This document shows, piece after piece, positions 26,185 to 38,249 of a DNA stretch of 64,000 nucleotides. Made by a program: the position numbers and the translations under genes. The stretch comes from Trichinella spiralis (taxonomy: Eukaryota; Nematoda; Enoplea; Trichinellida; Trichinellidae), in NCBI GenBank assembly GCA_000181795.3, contig CM012953.1, forward strand, positions 9,288,893 through 9,352,892. The letters run 5' to 3'. Numbering within the stretch: position 1 is the stretch's first letter; every line of letters starts with the position of its first letter. The notes under the pieces were generated by a model, which saw only the letters and a list, made by a program, of their open reading frames with translations, searched no databases and was not told the origin of the DNA.

Positions 26185-29100
26185 CTAGATAACGAGTACA
26201 GCATGATCTGTCGCTCGAAGAGTAATTCTATAAACAGCTTGAATTTCTCGATCCAATGGTGCTGAAAGTGTAAGTTTGCCCGTATAAGGGTCAAGAGAGA
26301 ATGTGTTGTTCTCATTGCCAGAAGCAATTTCGAATTTCACCATGCTGTTCATATTCATATCTTCATCCCGTGCGCTGACTCTTAGAACTTCTGATCCGAT
26401 ATCTTTGTTTTCTAGTAACGAAGCACTATACATATCTAACGTAAACTGCGGTCGATGATCATTTTCATCCATAACCGTAATGAAAACAGAGCACCGTGTT
26501 GATAGTGGATGAACTTCAGCTAAATCATATGCTTCTATTTGAAGTTCTATCGTAGATTTCTTGTTTATTTTATAAATTTCTTCTCTATCAAACTGGACCA
26601 AAGTTCTTAAAATCCCAGTTTCTGAGTCCAAAACAAAACGGTCTTCTTCTGGATTAGCAAGTCTGAAGCGGACAATACCATTTAATTTTGAATCTGGATC
26701 ATCAGCTTCAACTGTGCCAACATAACTCAGTGGTGGCAAATTTTCAGCAATTTCAAATTGAAATATCTCTTTCAAACATGTAGGTGAATTATCGTTTACG
26801 TCAGTGATGAAAAATTCAGCTTCGATTAAAGACTTCACTTTGCCATTTTGAATTGAAATGGAAAGCTTTTCATAGTTGGTGGTTTCAAAATCTAACGCAT
26901 TTTTTACATAAATCCAACCATCTGGAAATACACCAAACAAGTCATCAGGTGTTGGATCCACAATATAATATTGGTGTAGATATTGTCCAAAACCAATTTT
27001 TGACACCATTTCATTTACAGCTTTATCTTCAGGAATAATGAATTGCAAAGTTTGATTTTGAAATGATTCCAAAATGTTGTTGTCGTGCTTCACTAAAACA
27101 GTAATCTTGGTAGAATCATTCCTTGATGGCATGCCGTTGTCATTAGCGTGGACTGAGAATTCATACTGTCCCTGATTGACTAAATGGCCAGGTCGAGTCA
27201 ATGTGACTAATCCACTATCAGAATCCACACTTAAAAATGCATGTCTTAGATCTGAAACTATATAATAGTTAATTTTTCCGTTCATTCCAGAATCTGCATC
27301 TTCAGCTCGAGTATGCAAAATTGGAAAACCAACAGGCGTGTGATCAGTGATTTCAACAATATTTGCATTATTTAAAAATTTAGGGTCATTATCGTTGACA
27401 TCTTCTAAATTAACTGAAACAAGAACTGAAGTGACAGCCTGCTGACCATAAGCAAGCACTTTGAGTTGGTGCGTCCGTTGCTCTTCAAAGTCTAGTGTTC
27501 TTGTAGAACGAATTTCTCCAGAATATGGTCCAATTTCGAATAAGGACATATAATTTCCATCAACAATTTCATAATGTAATTGTGAGCCAGAATCAAAATC
27601 AGTCGCACTGACTGATCCAATGGGTCTAGCTAAATGTGGACCATTTCCAAAATCCTCTTGGACGACAAATTCATATTTTGGTTGTGTAAATTTAGGGGTA
27701 GCATACAGTGAGTCTATGAAATTCACCTGCACAGTAGCGTTATTCACAGAAGTTTTACCATCTGCATCTTTAGCTTTCACAACAATATTGATACTGTTTC
27801 GACCAAGAGGAATTTTCTTTAGAACTATCTTCCCGAGATTCACATCAAGATCAAATATACCCACCGGACTGTCTTCAAAGTAATACGTCACCAATCCATT
27901 AGAACCTTCATCAAGGTCTCGAGCTTTTACTGTTGCCACTGCACTACCAACAGCAGAAGATTTCAATATATTAACGGCATATTTCGTGGGATAGAATTTA
28001 GGAAGTTCGTCATTTACATCTAATACACGAATTCTGACGGTGGCGAAAGTTTGTCTTTGTGGCAAACCTTGGTCTGTTGCAATAATGTCCAGTGAGTACT
28101 CGGCTTGAATTTCACGATTTAAAGTTTTCATCAGAATCAAATCACCAGTTGTTTCATTTAACTGAAAATTTTCTGTAAATGCAATCAGTTGTACCTTAAC
28201 TACAGCATTCATGCCTGAATCTTTGTCTGTAGTGCGTATGGTAGTTATGTGAGTTCCAATGCTAGCATCTTCTGGTACGGATGCTTCTAGAGAGTCGGGC
28301 AAAAATTCAGGCGAGTTGTCATTCACATCCATGAGTTGAATATAAACTTTTGTTGTGGAAAAGTCTTCAGTAAGTGCAGCGCTTTTGGCAGAGATTATGA
28401 GAATATGCTCAGACTGAAACTCATAATCAAGCTCTGCTGCGGTAGTAATAAGACCAGTTTTTTCAGTTATATGAAACCATCCAAATTCATTTCCAGATAA
28501 AATAGAGTAGAAAATGGGCTTATTTTCCAAATGCGCTTGTAAGGCAATGACTTTAGAACCAACTGGTAAATCTTCAGCTAAGCTAACCTTATAATGTTGC
28601 TTTTGAAAATTAGGTGACATACGTCGACTACCTTTCACAAAAATCTGCAACATTTTGTAAGTAACCTTAGGCTTCAAGCCTAGATCTTGTGCTTTCAAAG
28701 TAAGGTTGTACCAGTGATGTTCACGGTGGTTCAGTGATGCATTGGTTCGTAGAAGACTAAATCCGAGACTGTTGTCTAGACGAAAATGCCCAAGCTCATT
28801 TCCACTGGTAATGTTCAATGTTGTTTTTCCATTAATTCCGCTGTCTTTGTCTGTAACTGAAATGAGCGCTATCACAGAACCAACAGGGTTTTGGTTATTC
28901 ACAATTGCATAACCACCAACATTATTGGTATAAAATCGAATTTGGATTTCAGGTGGGTGATCATTCGTATTTACAACTTGAATTCGAACGAAAGCGCGAG
29001 CTCTCTGAGAAGGTAAGCCGTGATCAGTTGCTTCGACTGTCAAAATGCACTCGCCCACGCATTCTCCACTGGTCTTGCAATAATGCTTATTGCAGTGAAG

Positions 29101-30776
29101 CGGTTTAGTAGTTTCAATTAAGCCAGTTTCTGAATTGATTGAAAAAGATTCTTCTTCATTGTCGATAAGTGAATAACTGAGACGTGAGTTTTCACCTAAA
29201 TCTAAATCAGTTGCTTGTATTTGAAAAATCGGCTTTCCAACAGGCAAACTTTCATTCACTATCACTAAATATTCCGTTTCGTTGAACACAGGCGGATTAT
29301 CATTAGAGTCGAGTACATTCAAGAAAACTGTTGTGTAGCCAGTCAACGGCGGGACACCACCATCGGTAGCGGAAATGTTCAAAATGTACAGATCTTTCTT
29401 TTCTCTGTCTAATGGATTTTTCAAAGTTAATAACAAAACTGAACCTTCATTTTGGCTGAGCAGTTGGCAACATTCGGCATCTGAGCCGATCAGCGTGTAA
29501 TTCACAATTTTCCCATTTATTCCAGCATCTCGATCATTTGCACCGATTAAAACTATTTGAGTACCAATTTTAGCGCTTTCTGGAAGCGAAACATTTTGGT
29601 ATGGGAGTGGAAACTTTGGAGCATTGTCGTTTACATCAAGCACATTAATTGTGACAGTGATAAAATATGCAGGCACTCCTTTACTTACGATCACCAAATC
29701 TATAGTATCCGAGTCACCATCGAGCAGATTTTCACGATCAATTTGCTCAGCAGTAATAATTTCTCCTGTATCAGTGTTGAAGTGGAAATGCACATTTGGT
29801 TCGCTTAACCGGTACTGATAACCATCTAGCTTTGTAATCGAACCAACAACTGTGTTTTTTGGCACGCCTAAATATTTATTTTCAAATTAAAGTATATACA
29901 TAAAAATGGCCCTAAGTTTTGCTTAAAACTGCAAAAACTTAAACCAAAATGAACATTATTGTCAAAATGTATTAGCTGTTTGAATACTTCGAACAATATT
30001 TCATTAAGAAAAACTGGAAATTTAAGCACATATTACATTTTATTTAAAAATATAAAAAAACCGATGCAAATTCATTTCAAAATTAGTAAAAATATTTGAT
30101 GCAACTTCAATGTATTTTATGTACATGTGAAGACAATTCTTTTACAAAACTTCAACACTCAATTACTTAAGAGAATTTTTGTACATTTTAGAGTGCATAA
30201 AATAAATTTGTGCAATTAGCCAACATTTTGTATGTAAATAACCATCATGAGGCTACCACAATGTCAGACAGAGAGAAAAATCAATTTCAACAGCAAAACA
30301 GTTCAAGGACAGTAATGAAACACCTGGTTACTCATCAAGCACTATTAAACTTTTTCAATAGAAAAAATTATTAAAATTGTATCAAGTAAAAAAGATTATC
30401 TATCAAAATTATTGCAGTTATTTTGCATTAGGTTGGTGAGGACGTCATTTTTAGCATATAAATTTACAAATATAGCATAACTTTTCAACGTCACCTTATT
30501 ATACTGCATCATGAATGATAATAAACTTAAAGTTCTGAATGAAAAAGAAAACCTACTGCAATAGGTGATAAAATTTACAAGCAATTGTTTAAAATCTTAT
30601 AAATGCAATTACTGAATAGGTAATGGAAAAAAAACGTTTCATACTGACTAACCTTCAGTAACATTGAGCTGTATGCGCTCTTCTAGAGAAGATGATGCGG
30701 ATAAAGTGAGATAGAGAAAACTGCTTGCACCAAGAAGCAGTGGGAAGAAGATTGTAGCGGGGCAGTGTCCATTCAT
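26185..30776 (-). CDS. Fat-like cadherin, N-terminal part, ends abruptly in repeat 12
   Basis: Exon 1 (30776-30653) encodes a signal peptide (hydrophobic core FFPLLLGASSFLYLTL). It joins in phase 1 to a 3.7 kb exon starting at 29867, so that the first repeat reads LNVTEGVPKNTVVG. About 11 full cadherin repeats follow (DVNDNAPKF, DVNDNSPEF, DENDHRPQF and degenerate linkers). The twelfth stops at ATDHAVLVI followed by TAG at 26187-26185. Repeat 3 carries a four-cysteine insert (about 29060-29100), and the repeat-4 block SGNELGHFRL recalls Drosophila Fat (recollection, not a search). No EGF, laminin G or membrane segment follows. The end may be a weak donor (GTACTC after GATCATGCT) whose partner exons are not in place, a real breakpoint, or a misassembly. 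It is probably the missing N-terminus of the gene at 1-14699. Confidence 0.88.
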
Positions 30777-33005
30777 CTGTATTCATAGAAAAGAAGAGTG
30801 CCTAAATCAAACCATTCGGCTTTTTGTGTCGCTTAAATGTTTGAATGGAAAATCAACTGGCAACCAAGCAACGTCTGCTTTGATTTTTCGATTTCGAAAT
30901 AAGCGCCAGTCCGTCACACCAGCCGACGCCAATCGCGCCAGCTTTTATTGAACAACTGCTGTTCTCCAGCTTTGATTGGACTCCTCTTGGGGATTATTAT
31001 TTGCCTTTGTTGTGCTAAAGGTCACGTCAGCCATTTGCACGACAACCGTAAATAGCAACCAAACACCTGAAGCGACCTCTGCTGGACGGAAAGATCCCCC
31101 ACAACGATTTTCCACCTTCATCATCTTCAGTAAAATAATATTTATCTATAATAATATTAAGTGTAGTCATTTTTTTAATATTCCTATTTTCATGAAGATG
31201 GGAAAAAGGAGATTGAATGAAAAAGAAAATAATTAGGACTTGTTTGAAAATTAATGAACATATGGATAGCAAACAATTGACACTAATGCTAATCTTATGC
31301 TGCAAATATATATTTTTTCATTTTTATAATCATACTCATCGTAAAAATAATTTAATAAATTAAAACATTTTTATTGAAACTTTATGTATCATTTTATAAA
31401 TCACAAGAAAAATTGACACATTTTTAAAAGTTATGTTGTAATAAGAGATATTTATTGTCTAATGCAAATAAAAATATTTTACAATATTTACAATCAGAAA
31501 TAGTGCACTTTCCGCCGTGTTTTAAGAAAAGTTATTCGTTGCTTACAGTGGCATAGAACATCAGCAGGGTTAATTACTGCTTTAGCATACTTTTTAGCTT
31601 TCAGTGCTGAGGGATTTAAACATCAATCAATGAATGAGTAAAGGTTTATTTTTGAACTGTAACAATTGTGACAAAACAATAACAGCAAAAGATAATGTGC
31701 CTGCCCTCGGTCTATTTTTGTATCAAAAGCCTTGCTTTCATGCATGAAAAGCTATTTTTAGGTTTTACTATTCAAATTTCAATCTGACAAGTATTTCCTG
31801 AAATTGCTATGGAATTTCATTAAAGCACATGCATTGCTTTTTCCAAGCAGTTAATTTCTTTCAATATGTTGGTTTTCAAATCTTTTAAGCACAGTTGACT
31901 CTTGAATCATAACTTAGAAGATTTTTTATCATCTGCTGTTGCATTGGAAGAAAAATATTTTATTATCTATTACAATGATAAAAAAAAGAGCGTCAAAAGA
32001 GTCTTGCAAAAATTTAAGCATACAACTATTGTCTATTAAATTTCATTTTGAAAACACCATTCCATTATTAAAATTGCCTTTCCAAACGCTGATGCACTTT
32101 AAACAAGCGCCTAAATGCTGACCGATTGATACTGTAAATTTTCAAGAAAATTCGAATATTGGATACGACCAAAAAGCTTCCTCACGAAATTATTTTATTG
32201 AAACTAATCATATGTTCATTCCAAATATTGATAAGTAATATATTACGGAGGAAATTTAGAAGTTTTGTAAAAATTTGCATGAATTTTGTAAAATTAATCT
32301 TCTAATGAATTAATTATACACATTTAATGCCACAATAGTTTTAGAATTTTATAAATGAAAATTTCTGTAGAAATTTCAACGTTTCATTTCTCAGACAATA
32401 CAATAAATTTTACGTCGAAAGCACACTTAAAAAATAAAAACTATGACCTTCCGTTAAAATATATAAAGCGCAGGTAAACAACAAAGTTAAATATAAGTAG
32501 AGCTATTCAGAATTCAAACAGTTATCATTAATTAATACTGGAATGATATATTTACCGGCAATAACAATATTTGACGTATATTTATCATGAAGTTGTTGAA
32601 TAATTTATAATTGCACACACACACTGATATACGTGGTAATTATTATAAACAGAATAATTTTTATTAAAACATATAAACTTGCGTTTTAATCAAGTACGCT
32701 TTTAAGACATAAAAAATAATAGATGAACGTGAATGGCATAAAAAGTAACTTGAATTTCTTATTCTTTTGTTTTATACTGTAAAACATTGAAGGAATTCAA
32801 TTCCAAAAAGTATTTCTTACTAGTTGTTTAATGTTAATGAATTTTATTATTTTAATAATTTATTTTGTATAATTTATGAAAAGAAAGTTTTTCATGACAG
32901 GTACAGTTATTGTTCTTGCATATTTTAAATTGTCGTTTGATTTGAAGGTTGACGAGCGCCAAGCATCGACGTTGTGATAGGAAATTCAAATATCAGGCTA
33001 CACCG
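30777..33005. other. Divergent intergenic region between cadherin and Kelch genes
   Basis: 2.2 kb. The part next to the cadherin start (about 30780-31110) is less AT-rich and probably holds its promoter and 5' UTR. The rest is AT-rich with no coding signal. An open frame around 30976 reads like a signal peptide but has no ATG and a stop just upstream, so I did not call it. Confidence 0.5.
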
Positions 33006-35776
33006 ATGGCGGATTCTCAAGATGATTTATCGACAACTGCAGAAGAATGTTCACCTGTGAATCAAAATTGCATCTTGATGAGAACAGCCCAACGACTGGA
33101 GGTATTTGAAAAAAAATTTTGAAAAAAAGATTTTCTTGTCTAAATGTTGGTTGATAAAAATAATAAAACAATGGTTGTGACAAAATTTTTTGAAATTTGA
33201 AAAGCCCAATTTTAGGAATTTTACAGAAGAGGGTTGATGTGCGATGTTTGCTTAATTACTGGTCACAAGCGAATTCAGGCTCATCGAGTGGTTTTGGCCG
33301 CTGCTTCGGACTATTTTCACGCCTTGTTTACGACCAACATGAAGGAAAGTTTATCCGACGAAGTGCACATCGGTAGTATTGATCCGGATATTCTCGAAGC
33401 AATAATCACTTACTGTTATTCTGGTGGGTATGGATTTTGTATAAAGGGGAAACGTGAACATTTAAAATTTTCAGGTGTTATTGAAGTGAATGAAATGAAC
33501 GTGGAAAATCTGTTCCAAGGGGCTAGCATGCTTCAGGTACCGTCAGTTGTTGATCGTTGCAGCGAATTGCTGATAGAAAAGCTCCATCCTTCCAATTGTA
33601 TTGGCATTCGCTCTTTTGCTGATAGAAATGGGTGTGACGTGCTGATGGATGCTGCTGAGAAATTTGTCTATGTAAGCAAGTGAAAATAGGTTCGGAAATT
33701 TGTCAGTTTAGAAATTATTTTAAAAATATTTCACGATTCAGTATATATGTATATTTTTTTGAAAAGTATGTTTCATTCAAAAAATAGTATTTCGTTCAGC
33801 AAACAGTGATAACATGAAATATGTTTCAAAAGGGTAGTTCATCGGGGGAAGTTTATATAATGTTTTCAATGAAGGATCGTTTGTATGCAACTTATTTCAG
33901 TGAACGTCATGTAAAGTGATATTCAAGTTCTATTTGAAATAATCTAGTTTGTGGTTTATTTTAGTTTGAATTGATTAATATTATATGAAACAGAATTATA
34001 GCTGAAACAAGGATAATTTCTTTTTCCTTTTTAAAAATGAATTGAAAATAATAGTGAAAAATTGTTTTTTTTTGAGAAATTCAAAGTATATTATGTATTA
34101 TTTTGAGAGAATTTTCAATTATGCGAGTTGAAATTGTAGCAAAACTTTGTCGAAGTGATCAAGCACGATGAATATCTGCTTCTCAATGTTGCCGAGGTGA
34201 TTGAATTGTTGTCCAGTGATTTTTTGAACGTTCCAAACGAGGGTATAATATATGAGGCGCTGATGTTGTGGATAATGCATTCGAAGGAGGAACGTGTGGA
34301 ACATTTGGAGCGTTTGTTCGACGTGCTTAGAATAGCCGTACTGCCGCCCAAGTATATCGTTGAGCAGATCAAAACGAATCCGTTGATAATGAACAGTTTG
34401 GTTTGTTGCAAGCAAATTGTCGACGCTTTGGAATTCCACCTTTGCCCAAGTGCTCGGAGCATGTTCGAACTGGGCATTCGTTGCAGAGCTCGAAAATCCA
34501 CACTGGGCAGTGTGATCTGTTTCGGTGGCACCGACGCTACGAAAAGTGAATAATGTATTTATTAATGTTTAATGGGACAATTGATTTGTTTATTTGTAGA
34601 AGCTTTGATCAGTGAACAGTATGATTTTGTCAATGACCGGTGGAATCCGGTCGTTTATGCCAGCAAGAGGGTACAGTTTGGTGTGGCGTTGTTTGGTGAT
34701 CGTATATTTTTTATCGGCGGTCGTGAGGGCTTGAAAACCCTTTCCGTTGTTGATGTGTGGGATTACAAACGTGACAAAAATGTCTGTTTAACCAGAATTC
34801 CGTCCATGAATACACCGCGGCATGCTCTCGGTGAGTTTTATTGAATATTAAATTTATATTTTTTTTAATATTAAATTGAATTATTTTTTCTAGGCGTAGC
34901 AGTGATGGATGACATGATTTTTGCAATCGGGGGTCATGACGGTTGGACATGCTTGTCGTCGGCAGAACGGTTTGACGGGAAAGAGTGGGTTAAAATTGCC
35001 GACATGTCTACAGCTCGAAGTTCCTTCGGCATTGCAGTGTTGAACGGAAAGTGAATAGGGCAGAAAAATTATATATTATTCATTTTGAGCAACTGTAAAT
35101 TTTATTTTTTCTCCTTCATGCAGAATATACGCCGTTGGTGGACGAGGTGCTGGCAACTGTCACAGTTCCGTGGAATGCTACCATCCGTTGAGAAATTGTT
35201 GGTATCCTTGTGCAGATATGTCCCATCCGCGTGGTAATGTCGCCGTTGGCGTTTTGAATGGTTTCTTGTACGCTGTAGGCGGTGTGAGCAGCGTTATTAG
35301 CAAGCTTGCAATTCGATACACTGCTGTTGAACGGTATGTGAATTTGATTGGCTTTTCCTCTATAATGTCATGCAAAATTGTATATTTCAATTTTGGCGAC
35401 TCTTTTCTCAATTGCATATAATTAGTACAAGTGAAAATTTTTTTAAAGATATAATCCAGAAACGGATGAGTGGATTTACGTTGCTCATCTGTCCTCTGCT
35501 CGAGATGGAATAGCAGTCTGTACTGTTGGATGCTTTCTATTGGCTATTGGTGGCTATTCAGATAAACAGTACGAAAATTGCGTCGAATATTACGACGAAA
35601 TTTCTTGCCGTTGGCATAAAGTAATTTTTTGTTTTATATAAATTATCATGTTTTATGAGATATGAGAATGTATATAAATGAGGACGATGGATTTCTAATT
35701 TCAGATTGCACCGCTGAAGTACGCTCGAGCAGGGGCTTCTGCGGTGGTATTTCCCAACGTTACAGTTTATCCATGA
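33006..35776 (+). CDS. BTB-BACK-Kelch (KLHL) protein, likely Cullin-3 substrate adaptor
   Basis: Exons: 33006-33101, 33216-33423, 33475-33671, 34140-34545, 34600-34830, 34894-35050, 35124-35333, 35449-35620, 35705-35776; 1,749 nt = 582 residues, the usual KLHL length. The BTB domain reads FYRRGLMCDVCLITGHKRIQ, then AHRVVLAAASDYFHALF and VNEMNVENLFQGASMLQVP. BACK domain in exon 4 (LLSSDFLNVPNEGIIYEAL). Six Kelch blades follow, with the diagnostic double glycine in FIGG, AIGG, AVGG, AVGG and AIGG. KLHL proteins recruit substrates to CUL3 E3 ligases (family knowledge). I cannot name the orthologue. The 51-nt intron at 33424-33474 is a multiple of three without stops, so its retention would add 17 residues inside BTB; YSG followed by VIEVNE fits the family only if it is spliced. 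Convergent with EBP2. Confidence 0.94.
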
Positions 35777-35963
35777 TTGTTGGTGTAAATTTTGTTTCTG
35801 ACAACTGTATGAAACTGATCATCAAAAAAAGTATTGTGATCAAAGTGAAATTAAAATTACTGAAACAATATTCCTTTTGTGTTCACAGAAAAAAGACATG
35901 CTTCTAGATACACTTTAATTGGAAAATATGGCAACAAAAGCAAATTCACACATGACATCAATA

Positions 35964-36917
35964 TCAATTTCCAATCTTCACTTTCCTTTTCTTCTTACTG
36001 TTATAAGTCTTCTTTTTCTTCAATTCGTATGTTTTGCTTTTTTTATTTTCCTGTTTTTTACGATGATTTTTTTCTATACGAACGGTGCCAGAATTGCTTT
36101 GCTCATCGATGCTTTGTTCAAACATCATTTCGTTTGGTTCTTTAACTTTGACAGTTTTCTTTTTATCTGTTAATTTTTTGTTTAAATTAGGTTTCAATTT
36201 TCTCTTTTGATAATCCAACAGTTTTTCTCGAATCTGTGAAAAAAACATTAACTTATATAAATATGAAAACACAAATGTATTCAATAAGCATAAAATTGAA
36301 AATAACCGTAATAAAAATAAAAATTAATAATAATGCAATCAGAAATTAACGTATTCTTGTGCATTATACTTTTGTCATGTGATCGTCAGGCTTGACCATT
36401 TCGGCAAAGTAGTCGCTTGGACGAAACGCTAAACTGGGCTCATTATCAATCATAGAAAACGCACTTTTAACACTTTCCTTGGCCTGATTATAGCTAAAAT
36501 ACAAGCATCAAAAAACCAAAATAGCATCAATTTAACTGAAATTACAAATTCATTTCAAGTTGGAAATCATTTGATTTTGCAGCATCATCAGCAGCCTTAC
36601 TGCGACTAACTGTAACGTTCATGCGTTCAATCCAAGGTAAATTTTTATTTAACTCTTCAAGCTTCTTTTTGAGGCCATTCTAAAACTAAACAGAATTAAA
36701 ATAAGCAACAACATTTCATGCTATACCTTGTTGTTTACTGCACTTGATTTCGGTACAGTTATGTTCAATCCAGGCTTTAAATAGCCTTGTTGAAGTGCCA
36801 CTTGAAGCTAAATTTCAAAATGAAAAACTATTTAAAAATGCAAAGTAAAATTACTTCAGTGTCAGAATCTTCATCAGAAGATTCAAGCTCATTATTTCTT
36901 ATCACACTGCCATCCAT
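35964..36917 (-). CDS. EBNA1BP2: EBP2 ribosome-biogenesis protein
   Basis: Nucleolar factor needed for 27S pre-rRNA processing and 60S assembly in yeast and animals. Exons from the right: 36917-36855, 36807-36727, 36679-36546, 36493-36370, 36233-35964; 672 nt = 223 residues (human about 306). Family blocks visible in order: acidic N-terminus with ESSDEDSD, LQQGYLKPGLN, LPWIERMNVTV, FYNQAKESV, and the strongly conserved RPSDYFAEMVKPDDHMTKIREKL. A Lys/Arg-rich C-terminal tail follows (KKRKVK near the end), fitting nucleolar localisation. It is shorter than human because the basic tail is reduced. Stop codon 188 bp from the convergent Kelch stop. Confidence 0.92.
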
Positions 36918-38249
36918 GATTTTAAACCTGAATAATATCAAACCGGTAAAATATGTGATAGAAAATTTGTTAATACTTTTCTTACTTTATTTAAAAATTA
37001 TATTGAAGCAAAAAAACACTCAATAATACATATTCATCAATAAAATTAATTTACTTTTGATATGGAAAAATTTGTCTACAAAAAAATAATTACTGAAAAT
37101 TAGGTTATTTAAAGCAAAAGTACTGTAAATCTGCAAAGCATTAAAAATTAGAAAAGTGATTAAATTGCGTAAAAATTTATTTGTTTGTTTATTTGTTTTA
37201 TTATGGTAGCATATTTTAATCTTGAGAATTATTAAATTTTAGAATTTGGTTGAACTGAACTAAGATGAAGCTACTAAGCTGAATAGGGCATAAATAATTT
37301 ATATTTAAAAAACCAAAGAAAAATATTAACATGTTTGAAATTTTTTCAAATTGAAAAATAATCTTTATAAATATGAACTAAATATATACGTAAATGTTGT
37401 GCAAATTAGCTATTTGCCGTTACAGTTATTGAAAATGAAGTTCACTAGTGATTATAGACCAAAACTTTAAAATTAATTGAAATGAAAATAATCAATGCTT
37501 CAAATATTCTACATAAATCACAGTGCAATAAATTTGACAAATTATTAGAATTGGAAATTATAGCACAAATGAAATTACTTATTTGATAATTTTATGACTT
37601 ATTCTATTATAGATTACTTATAAAATGCTCAAAAAACGAATAAAACAGTATGTTGTAGATACAAAAATTTTGTTTTTTCATACGTGTCAATAACTTTTCC
37701 ATTCTGCTTAAGTTTTTTTCGTATTTTACGTTCACTATTACAGGTTAAACAGTTATTTTTCACTGATTTGAAAATTTCCACCTTACAGTTTATTATCATT
37801 AAATGAGAAAATTTACAAGTTGTAACATGATTGTTTGAGATGTAAGAAATTGACAATTGTGCAAGCAACTTGATCACCTTATCAAATGTTGATGAGCGGC
37901 TTTAATCGATAGCGTGTTGCTGACGTTTTTTCTCAATTGAATTTATTTACTTCAGTTTAGCTGTTGGACAACTCACGCCGCCACAAGGCCAACGCTATGC
38001 AAACGCGTTCAACAATTTTCACTAGTTTGCAGAAGGGGGCCATGGGAGAAAATGATTGACGAAATAGATTGATTAGCAAGCGATTGGTGATCAAGCAAAT
38101 TTTAGCCGTGAAGCGCGGAATTTGCTTCGCTGTTTGATTGATACAACGGCCGTCGGCAACGGTGAACTATAGCTAGCTAGCTGCGGCAGCGTGGGCTAAT
38201 TTTAAATTTCCTTTAAGCTACAAAGTTCTGTGAAAAATTGAATGGAAAA
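36918..38249. other. Intergenic, upstream of the NRF-6-like gene
   Basis: AT-rich up to about 37900. The last 350 bp (37900-38245) is markedly richer in G and C, with a GCTAGCTAGCTGCGG stretch near 38171, and is the likely promoter and leader of the acyltransferase gene. No coding signal. Confidence 0.45.

Noticed and set aside
30976-31236. Forward open frame that reads like a signal peptide (SSWGLLFAFVVLKVTSAIC)
   Set aside because: It opens with TTG right after a stop, has no ATG and soon becomes low-complexity; it lies in the divergent promoter region.
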